Translations under genes and position numbers: made by a program
Assembly (NCBI GenBank): GCA_028283745.1
Contig: JAPWJZ010000004.1
Span: forward strand, 310,001 to 374,000
Origin: Micavibrio sp.
GTDB taxonomy: Bacteria; Pseudomonadota; Alphaproteobacteria; Micavibrionales; UBA2020
Direction of reading: 5' to 3'
DNA length: 64,000 nucleotides
Part shown: piece after piece, positions 25,511-35,553 of the stretch
Position numbering within the stretch: position 1 is the first letter of the stretch
Layout of the letters: every line of letters starts with the position of its first letter
Notes under the pieces: generated by a model
Databases searched by the model: none
The model's input: the letters and a program-made list of their open reading frames with translations, nothing else
What the model was told of the DNA's origin: nothing

Positions 25511-27949
25511 TTGAGTATTTTTTCTGCCACGAATACGCGTAAATCGGGCGGTCGTTCGCGCCATGCAAAGCAGCCGCTGCTGCCGGCGCGCATGCAAAGC
25601 TTTATCGCCCACCGCCTGACCGACCTTGGCGGCGTGGCCTTTGCGGGGCTTGGGTCCCTGCTGTTCGTGGCGCTGGCAAGCTATGATGCCCGCGACCCTT
25701 CCCTGAATACCTCCGGCACCAGCCCTGACATTCACAACATGCTGGGCCGCACAGGCGCTTATGTTTCAGACCTGCTGCTGCAGACGCTTGGCTTTGCATC
25801 GTACCTTTTTGCGGCGGCTTTTATTGTCTGGGGCTTTCGCATTGTGAAGCGCAAGCCGCTGCCGCGCATTGGCATGCGCCTGTCGACGCTGATTATTGCG
25901 GTGCTGTTTGCCTCCATCACCCTTGCGCGCATTCCGGCGGTGCATTCGCTGGGCATCGGGTCTTATATGGGCGGGTCTGCGGGCGCGCTTATTTTCTCCG
26001 GCATTGGCAACCACCTGCAGGGCTGGCTTGGCACCATGGCGTTCATTTTCGTCGCCATTGTGGCGGCGGTGATGTTCAGCGTAGCTTACCTTGTTTCCCT
26101 CGGCATCAGCATTACCGAATGGGTGACGGGCTTGCGTCACACGCACGCGGCCTCGGTTGTTGCGGCGGAAAAAACCGGCTTTATCATCAGCGCGTTCCGC
26201 AGCTGGCATGAAAAATACAGCAACCATTCCCCCGCCGCCGAAGTAGCGCCGCGCCGCCAGAAGCGCATCCGCGTCAGCGAGCAGGACAATATGGATGACG
26301 ACACGGTAGACGCCGCAGAAGACGAAACGCTCGCAGCGCCGCGCCGCAAGCCCATCGTCACGCCGCGCCTCGAAAAGGCAAAGCCGGAGCCGAAGAAGGA
26401 AGAAAAGCAAAAGCAGCTGAACCTGCGCACCAACAACGATGAAGAATGGCAAACGCCGTCCATCGACCTGCTGGTGGACCGCCCTGCTGCCGCCAGCGTG
26501 CGCCTTGATGAATCTGCACTGCAAAAGAACGCCGAAATGCTGCAAACCACCCTGGGTGATTTTGGCGTGCAGGGCGAAATTTTGAAAGTCAGCCCCGGCC
26601 CCATCGTCACCTTGTACGAAATGGAGCCGGCCCCCGGCACCAAAACATCGCGCGTGATTGGCCTGGCGGATGATATTTCACGCTCCATGAGCGCGATTTC
26701 GGCGCGTATCGCCGTCGTCCCCGGCAAGAACGCGATTGGCATTGAACTGCCGAACGCCAAGCGCGAGACGATTTACCTGAAGGAACTCCTCGGCAGCCGC
26801 GACTACGACAAGGCGACACCGAAGCTGCCGCTGGTGCTGGGCAAGAACATCGCGGGCGAACCCATCATTGCGGATCTTGCCAAAATGCCGCACCTGCTCG
26901 TCGCCGGCACCACCGGCTCCGGCAAATCGGTCGCCATGAACACGATGATTTTGTCGCTGCTGTATAAACTGTCGCCCGAGCAGTGCCGCTTCATCATGAT
27001 CGACCCGAAAATGCTTGAACTGTCGGTCTACGATGATATTCCGCACCTGCTCACGCCTGTGGTGACCGAAGCGCATAAAGCCGTCATTTCCCTGAAATGG
27101 GCCGTGCGCGAAATGGAAGACCGCTACCGCGCCATGTCGAAGCTCGGCGTGCGCAACATCGAAGGCTTCAATGACCGCGTGCGCAACGCCAAGGCCAGCG
27201 GCGAAGTGCTGATGCACAAGGTGCAGACCGGCTTTGACAGCGAAACCGGCAAGCCGGTGTTTGAAGAACAGCCGCTGCCGCTGAGCGACCTGCCCTATAT
27301 CGTCATCGTCGTCGACGAATTCGCCGACCTGATGCTGGTGGCCGGCAAGGAAGTTGAAAACGCCATCCAGCGCCTTGCGCAAATGGCGCGCGCCGCCGGC
27401 ATTCACCTGATTATGGCGACCCAGCGGCCTTCCGTTGACGTTATTACCGGCGTGATTAAGGCAAACTTCCCGACCCGCATCTCCTTCCAGGTGACCAGCA
27501 AGATTGACAGCCGCACCATATTAGGGGAAGGCGGCGCTGAACAGCTGCTCGGACAGGGGGATATGCTCTATATGGCTTCCGGCGGGCGTATTACCAGAGT
27601 CCACGGGCCGTTTGTGGCCGACGAGGAAGTGCAGAAAGTCGTCACCTTCTTGCGCGCGCAGGGCGTTCCGAATTACATTGATGGAGTGACCGAAGCCGAA
27701 GACGAAGAAGGCGGCTTCGGCGCAGCCGGCGGTGACGGCGAAGGCAGCGGCGACGACATGTACGACCAGGCCGTCGCCATTGTCCTGCGGGAGCGCAAGG
27801 TTTCGACCAGCTTCGTGCAGCGCCACCTGCAGATTGGCTACAACCGCGCCGCCCGCATTATCGAGCGGATGGAAAAAGAAGGCCTCATCAGTTCCGCGAA
27901 CCATGTCGGCAAGCGTGAAATTCTGGTGGGTGACAGTTACGGGACATGA
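25511..27949 (+). CDS. ftsK: DNA translocase FtsK
   Basis: The protein has 812 residues from a TTG with GGAGGG before it. FtsK sits at the division septum and pumps chromosome ends towards the dif site. Four membrane segments lie in residues 35-200, followed by a charged linker (about 225-320) and the alpha/beta motor. Walker A is GTTGSGKS (about 467-474) and Walker B is YIVIVVDEFADLM. The gamma domain (about 748-812, VSTSFVQRHLQIGYNRAARI) reads KOPS sequences. No ATG lies nearby upstream, so the TTG start is favoured. A secreted protein and lolA follow. Confidence 0.95.
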   Translation: MSIFSATNTRKSGGRSRHAKQPLLPARMQSFIAHRLTDLGGVAFAGLGSLLFVALASYDARDPSLNTSGTSPDIHNMLGRTGAYVSDLLLQTLGFASYLFAAAFIVWGFRIVKRKPLPRIGMRLSTLIIAVLFASITLARIPAVHSLGIGSYMGGSAGALIFSGIGNHLQGWLGTMAFIFVAIVAAVMFSVAYLVSLGISITEWVTGLRHTHAASVVAAEKTGFIISAFRSWHEKYSNHSPAAEVAPRRQKRIRVSEQDNMDDDTVDAAEDETLAAPRRKPIVTPRLEKAKPEPKKEEKQKQLNLRTNNDEEWQTPSIDLLVDRPAAASVRLDESALQKNAEMLQTTLGDFGVQGEILKVSPGPIVTLYEMEPAPGTKTSRVIGLADDISRSMSAISARIAVVPGKNAIGIELPNAKRETIYLKELLGSRDYDKATPKLPLVLGKNIAGEPIIADLAKMPHLLVAGTTGSGKSVAMNTMILSLLYKLSPEQCRFIMIDPKMLELSVYDDIPHLLTPVVTEAHKAVISLKWAVREMEDRYRAMSKLGVRNIEGFNDRVRNAKASGEVLMHKVQTGFDSETGKPVFEEQPLPLSDLPYIVIVVDEFADLMLVAGKEVENAIQRLAQMARAAGIHLIMATQRPSVDVITGVIKANFPTRISFQVTSKIDSRTILGEGGAEQLLGQGDMLYMASGGRITRVHGPFVADEEVQKVVTFLRAQGVPNYIDGVTEAEDEEGGFGAAGGDGEGSGDDMYDQAVAIVLRERKVSTSFVQRHLQIGYNRAARIIERMEKEGLISSANHVGKREILVGDSYGT

Positions 27950-27957
27950 GGAACAAG

Positions 27958-28776
27958 ATGACACAATCTTACCTGAGGAAATTTCTGGCCGGCGCCTGCC
28001 TTTTGGCAACCGCCTTCGCGCTCACGCCCGCAGCTGCCAAGACGCAGGACCCCATCTACGAAATGCGGCGCACGCTGTTCATCCCTTTTGGCCAGCGCAT
28101 GACGGTGTTTGAAGCGCCGCTGGGCATGTGCTTCCTTGATGAATCGCAATACCTTGAAGGCCAGGTCATCAACCAGATCCGCAGCCAGAACAAGGGCAGC
28201 GGCGGCGGCGTGATCATGGCGGTCTTTGCGGATTGCCTTGAGCTTGCCAAACTGCAGCAACTGCCGCAGCTGATGGCCGATGGCCCCTCGCTCGGCGATG
28301 ATGAAAACAATAAAGCCATGCTGCTCCATGAAGGCACCATCAGCTGGCTGGAGCCGAAAGCCGGCCCCCTCAAGGGCGTCAGCATGACCGAGTACCTCGA
28401 CAAGCGTGAACCCGCCTTCCGCGATGACATGCGCGCCAGCCTGGAGCGCAGTTTTAAAAAGTTCGGCGGCAAGCAGGTCACGAAGCTAGATGACAACATG
28501 ACCGCCAGCTCCTTCCTCGGCTCGCCTGATACTTATTCGTTCGATGACAAGGCTCACCGCACGGAAAGCGTCGTTTCCATCACCTATAGCTCCCACAACG
28601 AGCTGGAGTACGTGAAATACGCGACCACCGGCGTTGTCGCCACCAGCCTGATCCGCAATATTCCGGTGCAGTTCACGATCAGCTCGACCGCCAAGAAGAA
28701 GGCCGACAAATCGCAGCGCCAGATGTCCGACCTTATGGACCGTTTTGTCGCCCAGCAGGTTGCGCTGAACGATTAA
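27958..28776 (+). CDS. Uncharacterised secreted protein downstream of ftsK
   Basis: The protein has 272 residues from the ATG at 27958, which has GAGGAA at the right distance; an ATG at 27946 overlaps the ftsK stop. It has a signal peptide (about 1-28, ending PAAA). Two Cys lie in GMCFLDE and ADCLELA. The rest is mixed alpha/beta with no recognised motif, and the C-terminus is Lys-rich then helical. It sits between ftsK and lolA and is followed by a strong terminator, so it is probably expressed with ftsK. Confidence 0.7.
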   Translation: MTQSYLRKFLAGACLLATAFALTPAAAKTQDPIYEMRRTLFIPFGQRMTVFEAPLGMCFLDESQYLEGQVINQIRSQNKGSGGGVIMAVFADCLELAKLQQLPQLMADGPSLGDDENNKAMLLHEGTISWLEPKAGPLKGVSMTEYLDKREPAFRDDMRASLERSFKKFGGKQVTKLDDNMTASSFLGSPDTYSFDDKAHRTESVVSITYSSHNELEYVKYATTGVVATSLIRNIPVQFTISSTAKKKADKSQRQMSDLMDRFVAQQVALND

Positions 28777-28810
28777 ACCGGCGACTTATATCGACTTATA
28801 TATAGTATAT

Positions 28811-28856
28811 ACAAACAGCCCCTTCCCTTTGACCGGAAGGGGTTGTTTGCTTTTGG
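28811..28856 (+). terminator. Terminator between the ftsK unit and lolA
   Basis: CAAACAGCCCCTTCC pairs with GGAAGGGGTTGTTTG across an 8-base loop, followed by CTTTT. The stem has one G-T pair. Confidence 0.85.
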
Positions 28857-28994
28857 CGGCTTTTATTTGCAGCGGCTTATGAAATTATCTATATAATAAT
28901 GTCAGCATAAGGCGGCCGGACGGGCAGGGACGCTAAAAAGGCTGCCATTTAACATTCCGGCTTGCGCCACATATTTCAAGGAACCGTCACGCCC

Positions 28995-29714
28995 ATGCGC
29001 TCCCCTATTATTCTCGCCGCTGCTGTTTTGCTCTGCCTTGCCGCCCCCGCTTTCGCGCAGGACGCACAAACGCAGGAGGCGCAAATGCAAGGCCAGCCGG
29101 CTGCGCCCGTTCCCGCCATCACCTCCAGCCAGTCAGCCGCCGTGGGCGCGGCCGGCAGCACCGCCACCGCCGGCGAGGCGGAGATTGCCGCCGCCGAAGC
29201 CTACCTGAACGGTATTCGCACCATGAAAGCCCGCTTTGTGCAGACCGCCAATGACGGCAAGCAGGTCACCGGCGCGTTCATGATGAAGCGCCCCGGCCGC
29301 CTGCGGTTCCAGTACGATGCGCCCGTCACGGACTTTATCGTGGCGGACGGCACTTTTATTCACTATTACGACGGCCAGATGAAGCAGGGCTCCAGCGCCC
29401 TTATCAGCAAATCCCTGGCCGATTTCTTCCTCCGCAAGGACCTGAAACTGGCGGGTGACGTGCGCGTGTCCGACATCCAGCGGCAGGATAACCTGTTGCT
29501 GTTGACGATTGTGCAGGCGAAAAAAGACCTTTCCGGCTCCCTTGTCCTCGCCTTCACCGAAAACCCGCTGACCTTGAAAAAGTGGCAGGTGCTGGATTCA
29601 CAAGGCGGCGTCACGCAAATCGAGCTGTCGGACGTGGAAACGGGAATCAGTCTCGACAATAAAATGTTCGATTACTATGACCCGGAGCGCAAAAAGGGCA
29701 ACCTCAACAAATAA
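28995..29714 (+). CDS. lolA: Outer-membrane lipoprotein carrier LolA
   Basis: The protein has 239 residues with a signal peptide (1-21, ending AFA). LolA takes lipoproteins from LolCDE and carries them across the periplasm. The core domain starts at about residue 60 with the family pattern MKARFVQTANDGKQVTGAFM, MKRPGRLRFQYD, then FIHYYDGQMKQ. I chose the ATG at 28995 because the signal peptide follows directly; the upstream TTG frame lacks support. An Ala/Gln/Ser-rich linker of about 35 residues between signal and core is longer than usual. lolA after ftsK is a common alphaproteobacterial order, and the many lipoproteins in this window fit. Confidence 0.9.
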   Translation: MRSPIILAAAVLLCLAAPAFAQDAQTQEAQMQGQPAAPVPAITSSQSAAVGAAGSTATAGEAEIAAAEAYLNGIRTMKARFVQTANDGKQVTGAFMMKRPGRLRFQYDAPVTDFIVADGTFIHYYDGQMKQGSSALISKSLADFFLRKDLKLAGDVRVSDIQRQDNLLLLTIVQAKKDLSGSLVLAFTENPLTLKKWQVLDSQGGVTQIELSDVETGISLDNKMFDYYDPERKKGNLNK

Positions 29715-29848
29715 GTTTTTCTATATCTACTTGAATTATATTGGTAATTCTCGTTTTCTTGCCTAATTACGAAAATTTGATATAATAAAGTAGAAATACC
29801 AATGGTTAATAACGCGTTAACTCTTTAGCTCAAGGGATGAGGTTTTAT

Positions 29849-31306
29849 ATGGCAGACGGTCAGGAAACGAAGAAACCCGCAGATAACGCGCCGGCGAGCA
29901 GCCTTATCGACACCAGCGGTGACGTTGCGGCCGCTAAAAAGGCCCGCGATGCCGGTGAAGTCGGCCTGCCGAAAACCAACGCCGACGCCCCCGCGCCCGT
30001 CATCGACACCAGCGGCGACATTGAAGCCGCCAAAAAAGCGCGTGATGCAGCCCTTGCAAAAACCAATCCCGATGCCGTCGGCGTGCGCAACGCAGATGAG
30101 GTTGTCTCCGAACAAAAGCTGGACGTTCCTGTAACGCCCGCCAGCACCGCATCGGCCCCCGCGCCGGAGCCGAAAAAAGAAGAGAAGAAAAACGACGCGC
30201 CTGAAGCGCCCGTTGCTGAAACCGAGGAAGAAGCGACCGCCCGCAAGAAGAAGGAAGCTGAAGCCAACGCGCAGGCGCAGCCCAAGCCCGCAACGCCGCC
30301 GCCGGTTGAGGAAGAAGCAAAAAAAGATGCGCCGCTGACCGATGAAATGCTGCGCAATTCCAAATTCTTCACCGACTTCAACACCAAGCACCTGCCCGTG
30401 CTGAACGAAATCTGGGGCGTGGGCGACGTTGACCCCGCGCTGAAACAGGCTTTGGGTGAATCCGGCGAAATCCGCAAGCACAAGAACGGCCTGCTGTTTG
30501 ACCTGCCGAACGGCCACACCATTGAATGGCACGCCAACCTTGGCGGCGCCGAATTCATCGGCATGCCGTTGAAAAGCGCGAAATTCGATGAATCCGATGC
30601 ACATGCCGTTGTCGCAACATCCAAAAGCCGCGGCTGGCAGGCAATTACGCTCTACGGTAACGTCGAGCAAAAAGAAATGATGTGGCTGGAAGCGCAGCGT
30701 CAGGGCGTTGCCGTCAACAACTTCACCCCGCGTGAAGGCAGCCCCGTGCTGGAAAAATGGCGCCAGGAAGCGCAGAGCCGCGCCGACGACCAGATCGTCG
30801 GTATCAGCGCTGCCGAACATGGCCCCATCAACCTGCCGAAAAGCATGTTCGTGGATACCGAGACCCTGAAAGACGCGCCCGCAAAAGATACGCCGAAGGA
30901 AACAGCACCCGCAAAAGACGCAGCGAAGCCGCAGGAAGTTACCCCTGCCCCCGCCGCACCGCAGGGCGCTGAATCCTTCGATGAATTCATTGACCGTAAA
31001 ATCTCTGCCGCCAAAGGCGACCCCGAGCTGCAAAAAGGCCTCCTCGCCATCCGCGAAGGCATCAAAAACAGCGCGATCCCGATGGATGCCGACGGCACCT
31101 CGAAGCTGAAATCCGCCCTTGGCGATGATGACGGTGCAGACCGCGCCAAATACCAGGCCGCCGCGCGCGAGCTGGAAGGCCGCGTGAAGGACCTGAAACT
31201 GCCGGCGGTTGAAGTAAAAGCGCCTGCCGCAGAAACGCCGAAAGTTGATGCGCCGAAGGAAGTTGCACCCGCAACGACCACCAAGCCGAAAGCGCTGACC
31301 GCTTAA
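29849..31306 (+). CDS. LPD7-domain protein with acidic repeats
   Basis: The protein has 485 residues from the ATG at 29849 (GATGAGG upstream); an ATG four codons earlier is possible. Residues 15-65 hold two direct repeats, IDTSGDVAAAKKARDA and IDTSGDIEAAKKARDA. A Lys/Glu/Pro/Ala-rich linker follows. Residues 195-310 look like the LPD7 domain (KSRGWQAITLYGNVEQKEMM, then GVAVNNFTPREG), known from relaxases and other large proteins of conjugative elements. The C-terminal 180 residues are low-complexity with a helical segment. No relaxase, integrase or transfer gene is nearby. The function is unknown. Confidence 0.7.
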   Translation: MADGQETKKPADNAPASSLIDTSGDVAAAKKARDAGEVGLPKTNADAPAPVIDTSGDIEAAKKARDAALAKTNPDAVGVRNADEVVSEQKLDVPVTPASTASAPAPEPKKEEKKNDAPEAPVAETEEEATARKKKEAEANAQAQPKPATPPPVEEEAKKDAPLTDEMLRNSKFFTDFNTKHLPVLNEIWGVGDVDPALKQALGESGEIRKHKNGLLFDLPNGHTIEWHANLGGAEFIGMPLKSAKFDESDAHAVVATSKSRGWQAITLYGNVEQKEMMWLEAQRQGVAVNNFTPREGSPVLEKWRQEAQSRADDQIVGISAAEHGPINLPKSMFVDTETLKDAPAKDTPKETAPAKDAAKPQEVTPAPAAPQGAESFDEFIDRKISAAKGDPELQKGLLAIREGIKNSAIPMDADGTSKLKSALGDDDGADRAKYQAAARELEGRVKDLKLPAVEVKAPAAETPKVDAPKEVAPATTTKPKALTA

Positions 31307-31335
31307 AGCTTCAAGGCCTAAAAACTTGACTTTTC

Positions 31336-31376
31336 CGGGCTCATCCCTACTTTCGGGGGTGAGCCCGAAGTCTTTC
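31336..31376 (+). terminator. Probable terminator after the LPD7 gene
   Basis: CGGGCTCA (31336-31343) pairs with TGAGCCCG (31360-31367), extended by CCC/GGG inside, followed by AAGTCTTTCT. The T-run is broken, so strength is uncertain. Confidence 0.6.
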
Positions 31377-31410
31377 TAAACACCAGAAGAGCCGCCCCAA
31401 AGGATATGTT

Positions 31411-32154
31411 TTGACCGCCGCCGATACAGCCGCCCCGCCGCAAAAATACCCAGCCCGTGTCTTCTTCATCGAAGATATCGCGGCCGATACGCGGTTGCTG
31501 CGGCTGGAACTGGATAATGGCCGCAAGCTGCCCTTCCGTGCCGGGCAATATGCCCTGCTGACGGCAGCGGATGTTGAACCCCGCGCCTTTTCCATCGCCT
31601 CTGCCCCTGCCGCCCCCTACCTTGAGTTTCATGTCAAAAACAGTGGCCACGGGTTTTCGGCCTTTGCCTTCAATAACCTTGCCATTGGCAGCCCCGTCAC
31701 GGTTGACGCGCCATGGGGCGACCATTTCTGGCGGCCCTCCGCCCGCCCGCTGCTGGCGCTGGCCGGCGGCGTGGGCATTGCCCCCCTGAAAGCCATTGTT
31801 GAAGCGCAGCTTGAACACGCGCGGGATGCAAAAACAGCAGCGCCCGTACATTTGTACTGGGCAGTGCGCGATGAAACGCACCTGTATCTTGACCATTTCT
31901 TTTTGTCGCTTGCCGAAGCACACCCCGCCTTCGCCTATACGCCCATTATTGCGCATGCCGACACGACGCATGCCGAAGGCGCGGGCCGCCGCAGCGGCTA
32001 TATCGGCCCTGCCGTCATGGCAGATTTTGCCAGCCTTGCCGGCCATAACATCTACCTTGCCGGCCCTGCCCCCATGGTAAACGCCACACTGCCGCTGCTG
32101 CTGGAACGCGGCGCTGAAAAAGACTTCATTTTCAGCGATGCTTTTGGCGGCTAA
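31411..32154 (+). CDS. Flavin reductase-like FAD/NAD(P)H oxidoreductase
   Basis: The protein has 247 residues from a TTG with AAGGA eight bases upstream. It has the ferredoxin-NADP reductase fold: an FAD barrel with RAFSIASAP (the RxxS flavin motif, about 63-71) and an NAD(P)H domain with [11 protein letters not shown] (about 118-128), ending in DAFGG. There is no iron-sulfur or haem domain, so it resembles Fre/LuxG or the FAD domain of CDP-6-deoxy-glucoseen reductases. It probably passes electrons from NAD(P)H to free flavin or a partner protein, which cannot be told from the neighbours. Confidence 0.8.
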   Translation: MTAADTAAPPQKYPARVFFIEDIAADTRLLRLELDNGRKLPFRAGQYALLTAADVEPRAFSIASAPAAPYLEFHVKNSGHGFSAFAFNNLAIGSPVTVDAPWGDHFWRPSARPLLALAGGVGIAPLKAIVEAQLEHARDAKTAAPVHLYWAVRDETHLYLDHFFLSLAEAHPAFAYTPIIAHADTTHAEGAGRRSGYIGPAVMADFASLAGHNIYLAGPAPMVNATLPLLLERGAEKDFIFSDAFGG

Positions 32155-32207
32155 GCCATATTTTTATAAACTGGAAAACACGCCCCCGAAGGCCTATAAT
32201 CACCCCC

Positions 32208-32801
32208 ATGATTGGAACGGAAATAGAACATCTGATAAAGCTTCTGGCGCGGCTGCCGGGCATGGGTCCGCGCTCGGCGCGGCGTGCGGCGCTGCACCTG
32301 CTAAAAAGCCGCGAAAGCCTGATGCTGCCGCTGGCGCAGATGATGACGAGAGCCGCCGACGTGATCGAGGAATGCCCCGAGTGCCACAACATGGACACCG
32401 TGCAGCCCTGCGCCATTTGCGCCAGCCCCGCGCGCGACGCCGCGCTGTTTTGCGTTGTCGAGGATATTTCCGACCTGTGGGCGATTGAAAAGACCGGCTC
32501 GTTCAAGGGCTATTACCATGTTCTTGGCGGCACGCTGTCGGCGCTTGACGGCATTGGCCCTGAAGACCTGTCCATTCCCCATCTTGTCGCCCGTGTGCAG
32601 AACATGGGCCCGCGCGAAGTGATCCTCGCGCTCAACGCCACCATCGACGGGCAGACGACGGCGCATTACATTGCCGACTGCCTTGCCGTGACGGGCGTGA
32701 AAGTAACCCAGCTGGCGCACGGCGTGCCCATCGGCGGGCAGATTGACTACCTTGATGACGGCACGCTGGCCACGGCCCTGAAATCCAGAAAGGCCGTATA
32801 A
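32208..32801 (+). CDS. recR: Recombination mediator RecR
   Basis: The protein has 197 residues, the family's normal length. RecR, with RecF and RecO, loads RecA at gaps. It has a helix-hairpin-helix ([20 protein letters not shown]), a four-Cys zinc finger ([16 protein letters not shown]), and a Toprim domain beginning [15 protein letters not shown]; the C-terminal Walker-like helix ([19 protein letters not shown]) is present. The gene is 12 bases upstream of the HAD gene and starts a run of same-strand genes up to dapE. Often dnaX and a YbaB protein precede recR, but not here. Confidence 0.96.
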   Translation: MIGTEIEHLIKLLARLPGMGPRSARRAALHLLKSRESLMLPLAQMMTRAADVIEECPECHNMDTVQPCAICASPARDAALFCVVEDISDLWAIEKTGSFKGYYHVLGGTLSALDGIGPEDLSIPHLVARVQNMGPREVILALNATIDGQTTAHYIADCLAVTGVKVTQLAHGVPIGGQIDYLDDGTLATALKSRKAV

Positions 32802-32813
32802 GGAACTACGCTC

Positions 32814-33473
32814 ATGACTGATCTTTTCTCCCGCACCGATTCCTGGGTCTTCGACCTCGATAACACGCTCTACGACGCCGAAAGCCATGTCTTCGTCGAA
32901 GTTGGCAACCGCATGACGGATTTTGTGGCAAGCCACCTGAAGGTGCCGCACGATGAAGCCGGCCGCCTGCGCAAGCATTACTACCACACCTACGGCACCA
33001 CCCTGCGCGGCCTGATGTCGGAACATGAAGTGGACCCCGCGCATTTTCTGCAGCACGTGCACGACATCGACATTTCCGTCGTGCCGCAATGCGATATCGT
33101 GAAGGAAAAGCTGCTGCGCCTGCAGGGCCGCCGTTTTGTTTTCACCAACGCCCCCCGCGCTTTTGCGGAACTGATGCTGGCGCAATTGGGCATCCGCGAT
33201 TATTTTGACGGCGTTTTCGCCATTGAAGACGCCGCCTATTGGCCGAAGCCGAAAATTGACACCTATCATGTCTTCCTCAAAAAACATGGCGTTGACGCGA
33301 AACGCGCCTGCATGTTCGAGGACCTTGAAGTCAACCTGCGCCCCGCGCATGAACTTGGCATGTCTACCGTCTGGTTCCATGGCAAGAACGTGAAGCCCGA
33401 AGACCTTAACCACCCGCATACGCACCACAAGGCGGAACGCCTTGCCGACTGGCTGCAGGAAAACGTGCGCTAA
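32814..33473 (+). CDS. HAD-family pyrimidine 5'-nucleotidase
   Basis: The protein has 219 residues. WVFDLDNTLYDA (about 11-22) carries the HAD nucleophile Asp and acid/base Asp; VFTNAPRAFA is motif II, PKPKIDTY motif III and MFEDLEVNLRPAHELGM motif IV. The order and length match the Sdt1/PhoN-like pyrimidine 5'-nucleotidases that often lie before dapD in alphaproteobacteria. It probably removes phosphate from UMP, CMP or related nucleotides. The start is 12 bases after the recR stop with AAGGAACTACGCTC before the ATG. Confidence 0.88.
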   Translation: MTDLFSRTDSWVFDLDNTLYDAESHVFVEVGNRMTDFVASHLKVPHDEAGRLRKHYYHTYGTTLRGLMSEHEVDPAHFLQHVHDIDISVVPQCDIVKEKLLRLQGRRFVFTNAPRAFAELMLAQLGIRDYFDGVFAIEDAAYWPKPKIDTYHVFLKKHGVDAKRACMFEDLEVNLRPAHELGMSTVWFHGKNVKPEDLNHPHTHHKAERLADWLQENVR

Positions 33474-33515
33474 CCGAACACCCCCTTTCTCTTTCTTCAT
33501 AAAGGCCTAAAAAAA

Positions 33516-34361
33516 ATGACCGACATTGCCGAACTTGAAAACGCCATCAACACCACGTGGGAAGGCCGCGAGCAGCTGACCGACAAAACCCGCTTGATCG
33601 GCAAAAAGGCGGTCGAGGAAAGCATGAACCTGCTGGGCAGCGGCAGCCTGCGCGTCTGCGAGAAAAAAGATGGCGCATGGCACACGCACCAGTGGCTGAA
33701 GAAAGCCATTCTGCTGTCCTTCCGCTTCAACGACAACGCGCCGGTCAAGGGCGGCGTTGCGGGCTCGACATGGTACGACAAAATGGGCTCCCGCTTTGAG
33801 GGCATGGATGATGCCGCCTTCAAGGCCGCAGGCTTCCGCGCCGTGCCGGGGGCCGTTGTGCGCCCCTCCGCCTTCATCGCGCCCAAAGCGGTGCTGATGC
33901 CGTCTTTCGTCAACGTCGGCGCCTATGTCGGCGAAGGCACGATGGTGGATACCTGGGCAACCGTCGGTTCCTGCGCGCAGATCGGCTCCAACTGCCACAT
34001 TTCCGGCGGCGTCGGCATTGGCGGCGTCCTGGAACCGCTGCAGGCCAACCCCGTGATTATCGAGGATAACTGCTTTATCGGCGCGCGGTCGGAAGTGGCC
34101 GAAGGCGTGATTGTTGAAACGGGCTCCGTCCTCTCCATGGGTGTCTACATTGGCGCCTCCACCAAAATCATCGACCGCGAAACCGGCGAGGTTTTCATGG
34201 GCCGCGTGCCCGCCTATTCCGTCGTCGTCGCCGGCACGCAGCCCGGCAAACCGCTGAAAGACGGCACACCCGGGCCCAACCTTTATTGCGCCGTGATCGT
34301 GAAGCGCGTGGATGCGCAGACGCGCTCCAAAACCGGCATCAACGAACTGCTGCGGGATTAA
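33516..34361 (+). CDS. dapD: Tetrahydrodipicolinate N-succinyltransferase
   Basis: The protein has 281 residues. DapD uses succinyl-CoA to succinylate tetrahydrodipicolinate in lysine/diaminopimelate synthesis. The left-handed beta helix shows as hexapeptide repeats ([40 protein letters not shown]). The N-terminal part (residues 1-95) holds the substrate-binding [20 protein letters not shown]. dapE starts eight bases after the stop, so the two steps on either side of DapC are encoded together. This supports the meso-diaminopimelate pathway for peptidoglycan. Confidence 0.97.
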   Translation: MTDIAELENAINTTWEGREQLTDKTRLIGKKAVEESMNLLGSGSLRVCEKKDGAWHTHQWLKKAILLSFRFNDNAPVKGGVAGSTWYDKMGSRFEGMDDAAFKAAGFRAVPGAVVRPSAFIAPKAVLMPSFVNVGAYVGEGTMVDTWATVGSCAQIGSNCHISGGVGIGGVLEPLQANPVIIEDNCFIGARSEVAEGVIVETGSVLSMGVYIGASTKIIDRETGEVFMGRVPAYSVVVAGTQPGKPLKDGTPGPNLYCAVIVKRVDAQTRSKTGINELLRD

Positions 34362-34369
34362 GCCATATC

Positions 34370-35518
34370 ATGACAGACCCCGTCGCCCTTCTGCAGGCGC
34401 TGCTGCGCTGCCCCAGCGTTACGCCGAACGAAGGCGGGGCCATTGCGCTGCTGCAAAAACTGCTGGCCGACAACGGGTTTGACTGCCACCGCCTCACCTT
34501 CTCCGACGAAGATACCCCGGACGTTGAGAACCTTTATGCCCGCTGGGGCACCGGCGCGCCGCATATTTGCTTTGCCGGCCATACCGATGTCGTGCCGGTC
34601 GGCGCGGTGGATGGCTGGAGCTTTGATCCCTTTGGCGGTGAAATCCGCGACGGCTTCGTGTGCGGCCGCGGCGCGGCCGACATGAAAGGCCCCATTGCCT
34701 GCTTTGCGGCGGCGGCGCTTGACTTCATCAAGGCGGAAAGCCCCAAAGGCTCCATCAGCTTCTTGATCACGGGGGATGAAGAAGGCCCCTCCATTAACGG
34801 CACCCGCAAGGTGCTGGACTGGCTGAAAGACCGCGGCGAAACCATCGACTTCTGCCTTGTCGGGGAACCGACCTCCCGCGAGAAACTTGGCGACATGATG
34901 AAAATCGGCCGTCGCGGCACGTTTACGGGTTATTTGAGCGTCGAGGGCGTGCAGGGCCATGTGGCCTACCCGCACCTTGCCGATAACCCCATTCCCAAAC
35001 TGATGGCGCTGCTGCAGGCGGTTGACGGGCTGGCGCTTGATGCCGGCACGGCGCACTTCCAGCCCTCGAACCTCGAGATCGTTAATATAGATGTCGGCAA
35101 TACCGCCACCAACATCATCCCCCGCACCGCCAACGCCGCCTTCAACGTGCGCTTTAACGACACCTATACCGGCGAAAAGCTGGAAAAGACGCTGCGGGCG
35201 ACGCTGGATGCGCAAAACATTCCCTATACCCTCAAAACCGTCACCGGCGGCGAAAGCTTTTACACCCCGCCCGGAAAATATTCAGAAATCGTGCAAAAAG
35301 CCATCCGCGATGTCACTGGCCTTGAAGCCGAGCTAAGCACCAGCGGCGGCACGTCGGATGCCCGCTTCATCCGCCAGCACTGCCCCGTCGTCGAATTCGG
35401 CATCGTCGGCCAGACCATGCACAAAACCGATGAGCGCGTGACGGTGGCAGATATGGCCGCCCTGACTGAAATTTACAGACTCACCCTCGAATTATGGTTT
35501 ATGAATACGCCCGTTTGA
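34370..35518 (+). CDS. dapE: Succinyl-diaminopimelate desuccinylase
   Basis: The protein has 382 residues, an M20 metallopeptidase that frees LL-diaminopimelate. Metal and catalytic residues are visible: FAGHTDVVPVG (His, catalytic Asp), GRGAADMKG (bridging Asp), TGDEEGPSINGT (catalytic and metal Glu), LVGEPTS and, at the C-terminus, EFGIVGQTMHKTDE (final His). I start at 34370, which gives the standard MTDPVALLQALLRCPSVTP; upstream in-frame sequence overlaps dapD and is unrelated. A weak terminator overlaps the stop codon. Confidence 0.96.
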   Translation: MTDPVALLQALLRCPSVTPNEGGAIALLQKLLADNGFDCHRLTFSDEDTPDVENLYARWGTGAPHICFAGHTDVVPVGAVDGWSFDPFGGEIRDGFVCGRGAADMKGPIACFAAAALDFIKAESPKGSISFLITGDEEGPSINGTRKVLDWLKDRGETIDFCLVGEPTSREKLGDMMKIGRRGTFTGYLSVEGVQGHVAYPHLADNPIPKLMALLQAVDGLALDAGTAHFQPSNLEIVNIDVGNTATNIIPRTANAAFNVRFNDTYTGEKLEKTLRATLDAQNIPYTLKTVTGGESFYTPPGKYSEIVQKAIRDVTGLEAELSTSGGTSDARFIRQHCPVVEFGIVGQTMHKTDERVTVADMAALTEIYRLTLELWFMNTPV

Positions 35519-35553
35519 CGTGGCAAAAACCACTCACGTACAGGCGGGCTTTA
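35509..35553 (+). terminator. Probable dapE terminator overlapping its stop
   Basis: GCCCGT at the end of dapE can pair with GGCGGGC (35543-35549), and ACGTGG with CCAC..ACGT inside, followed by TTTAT. The stem is imperfect and the T-run short. Confidence 0.45.
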
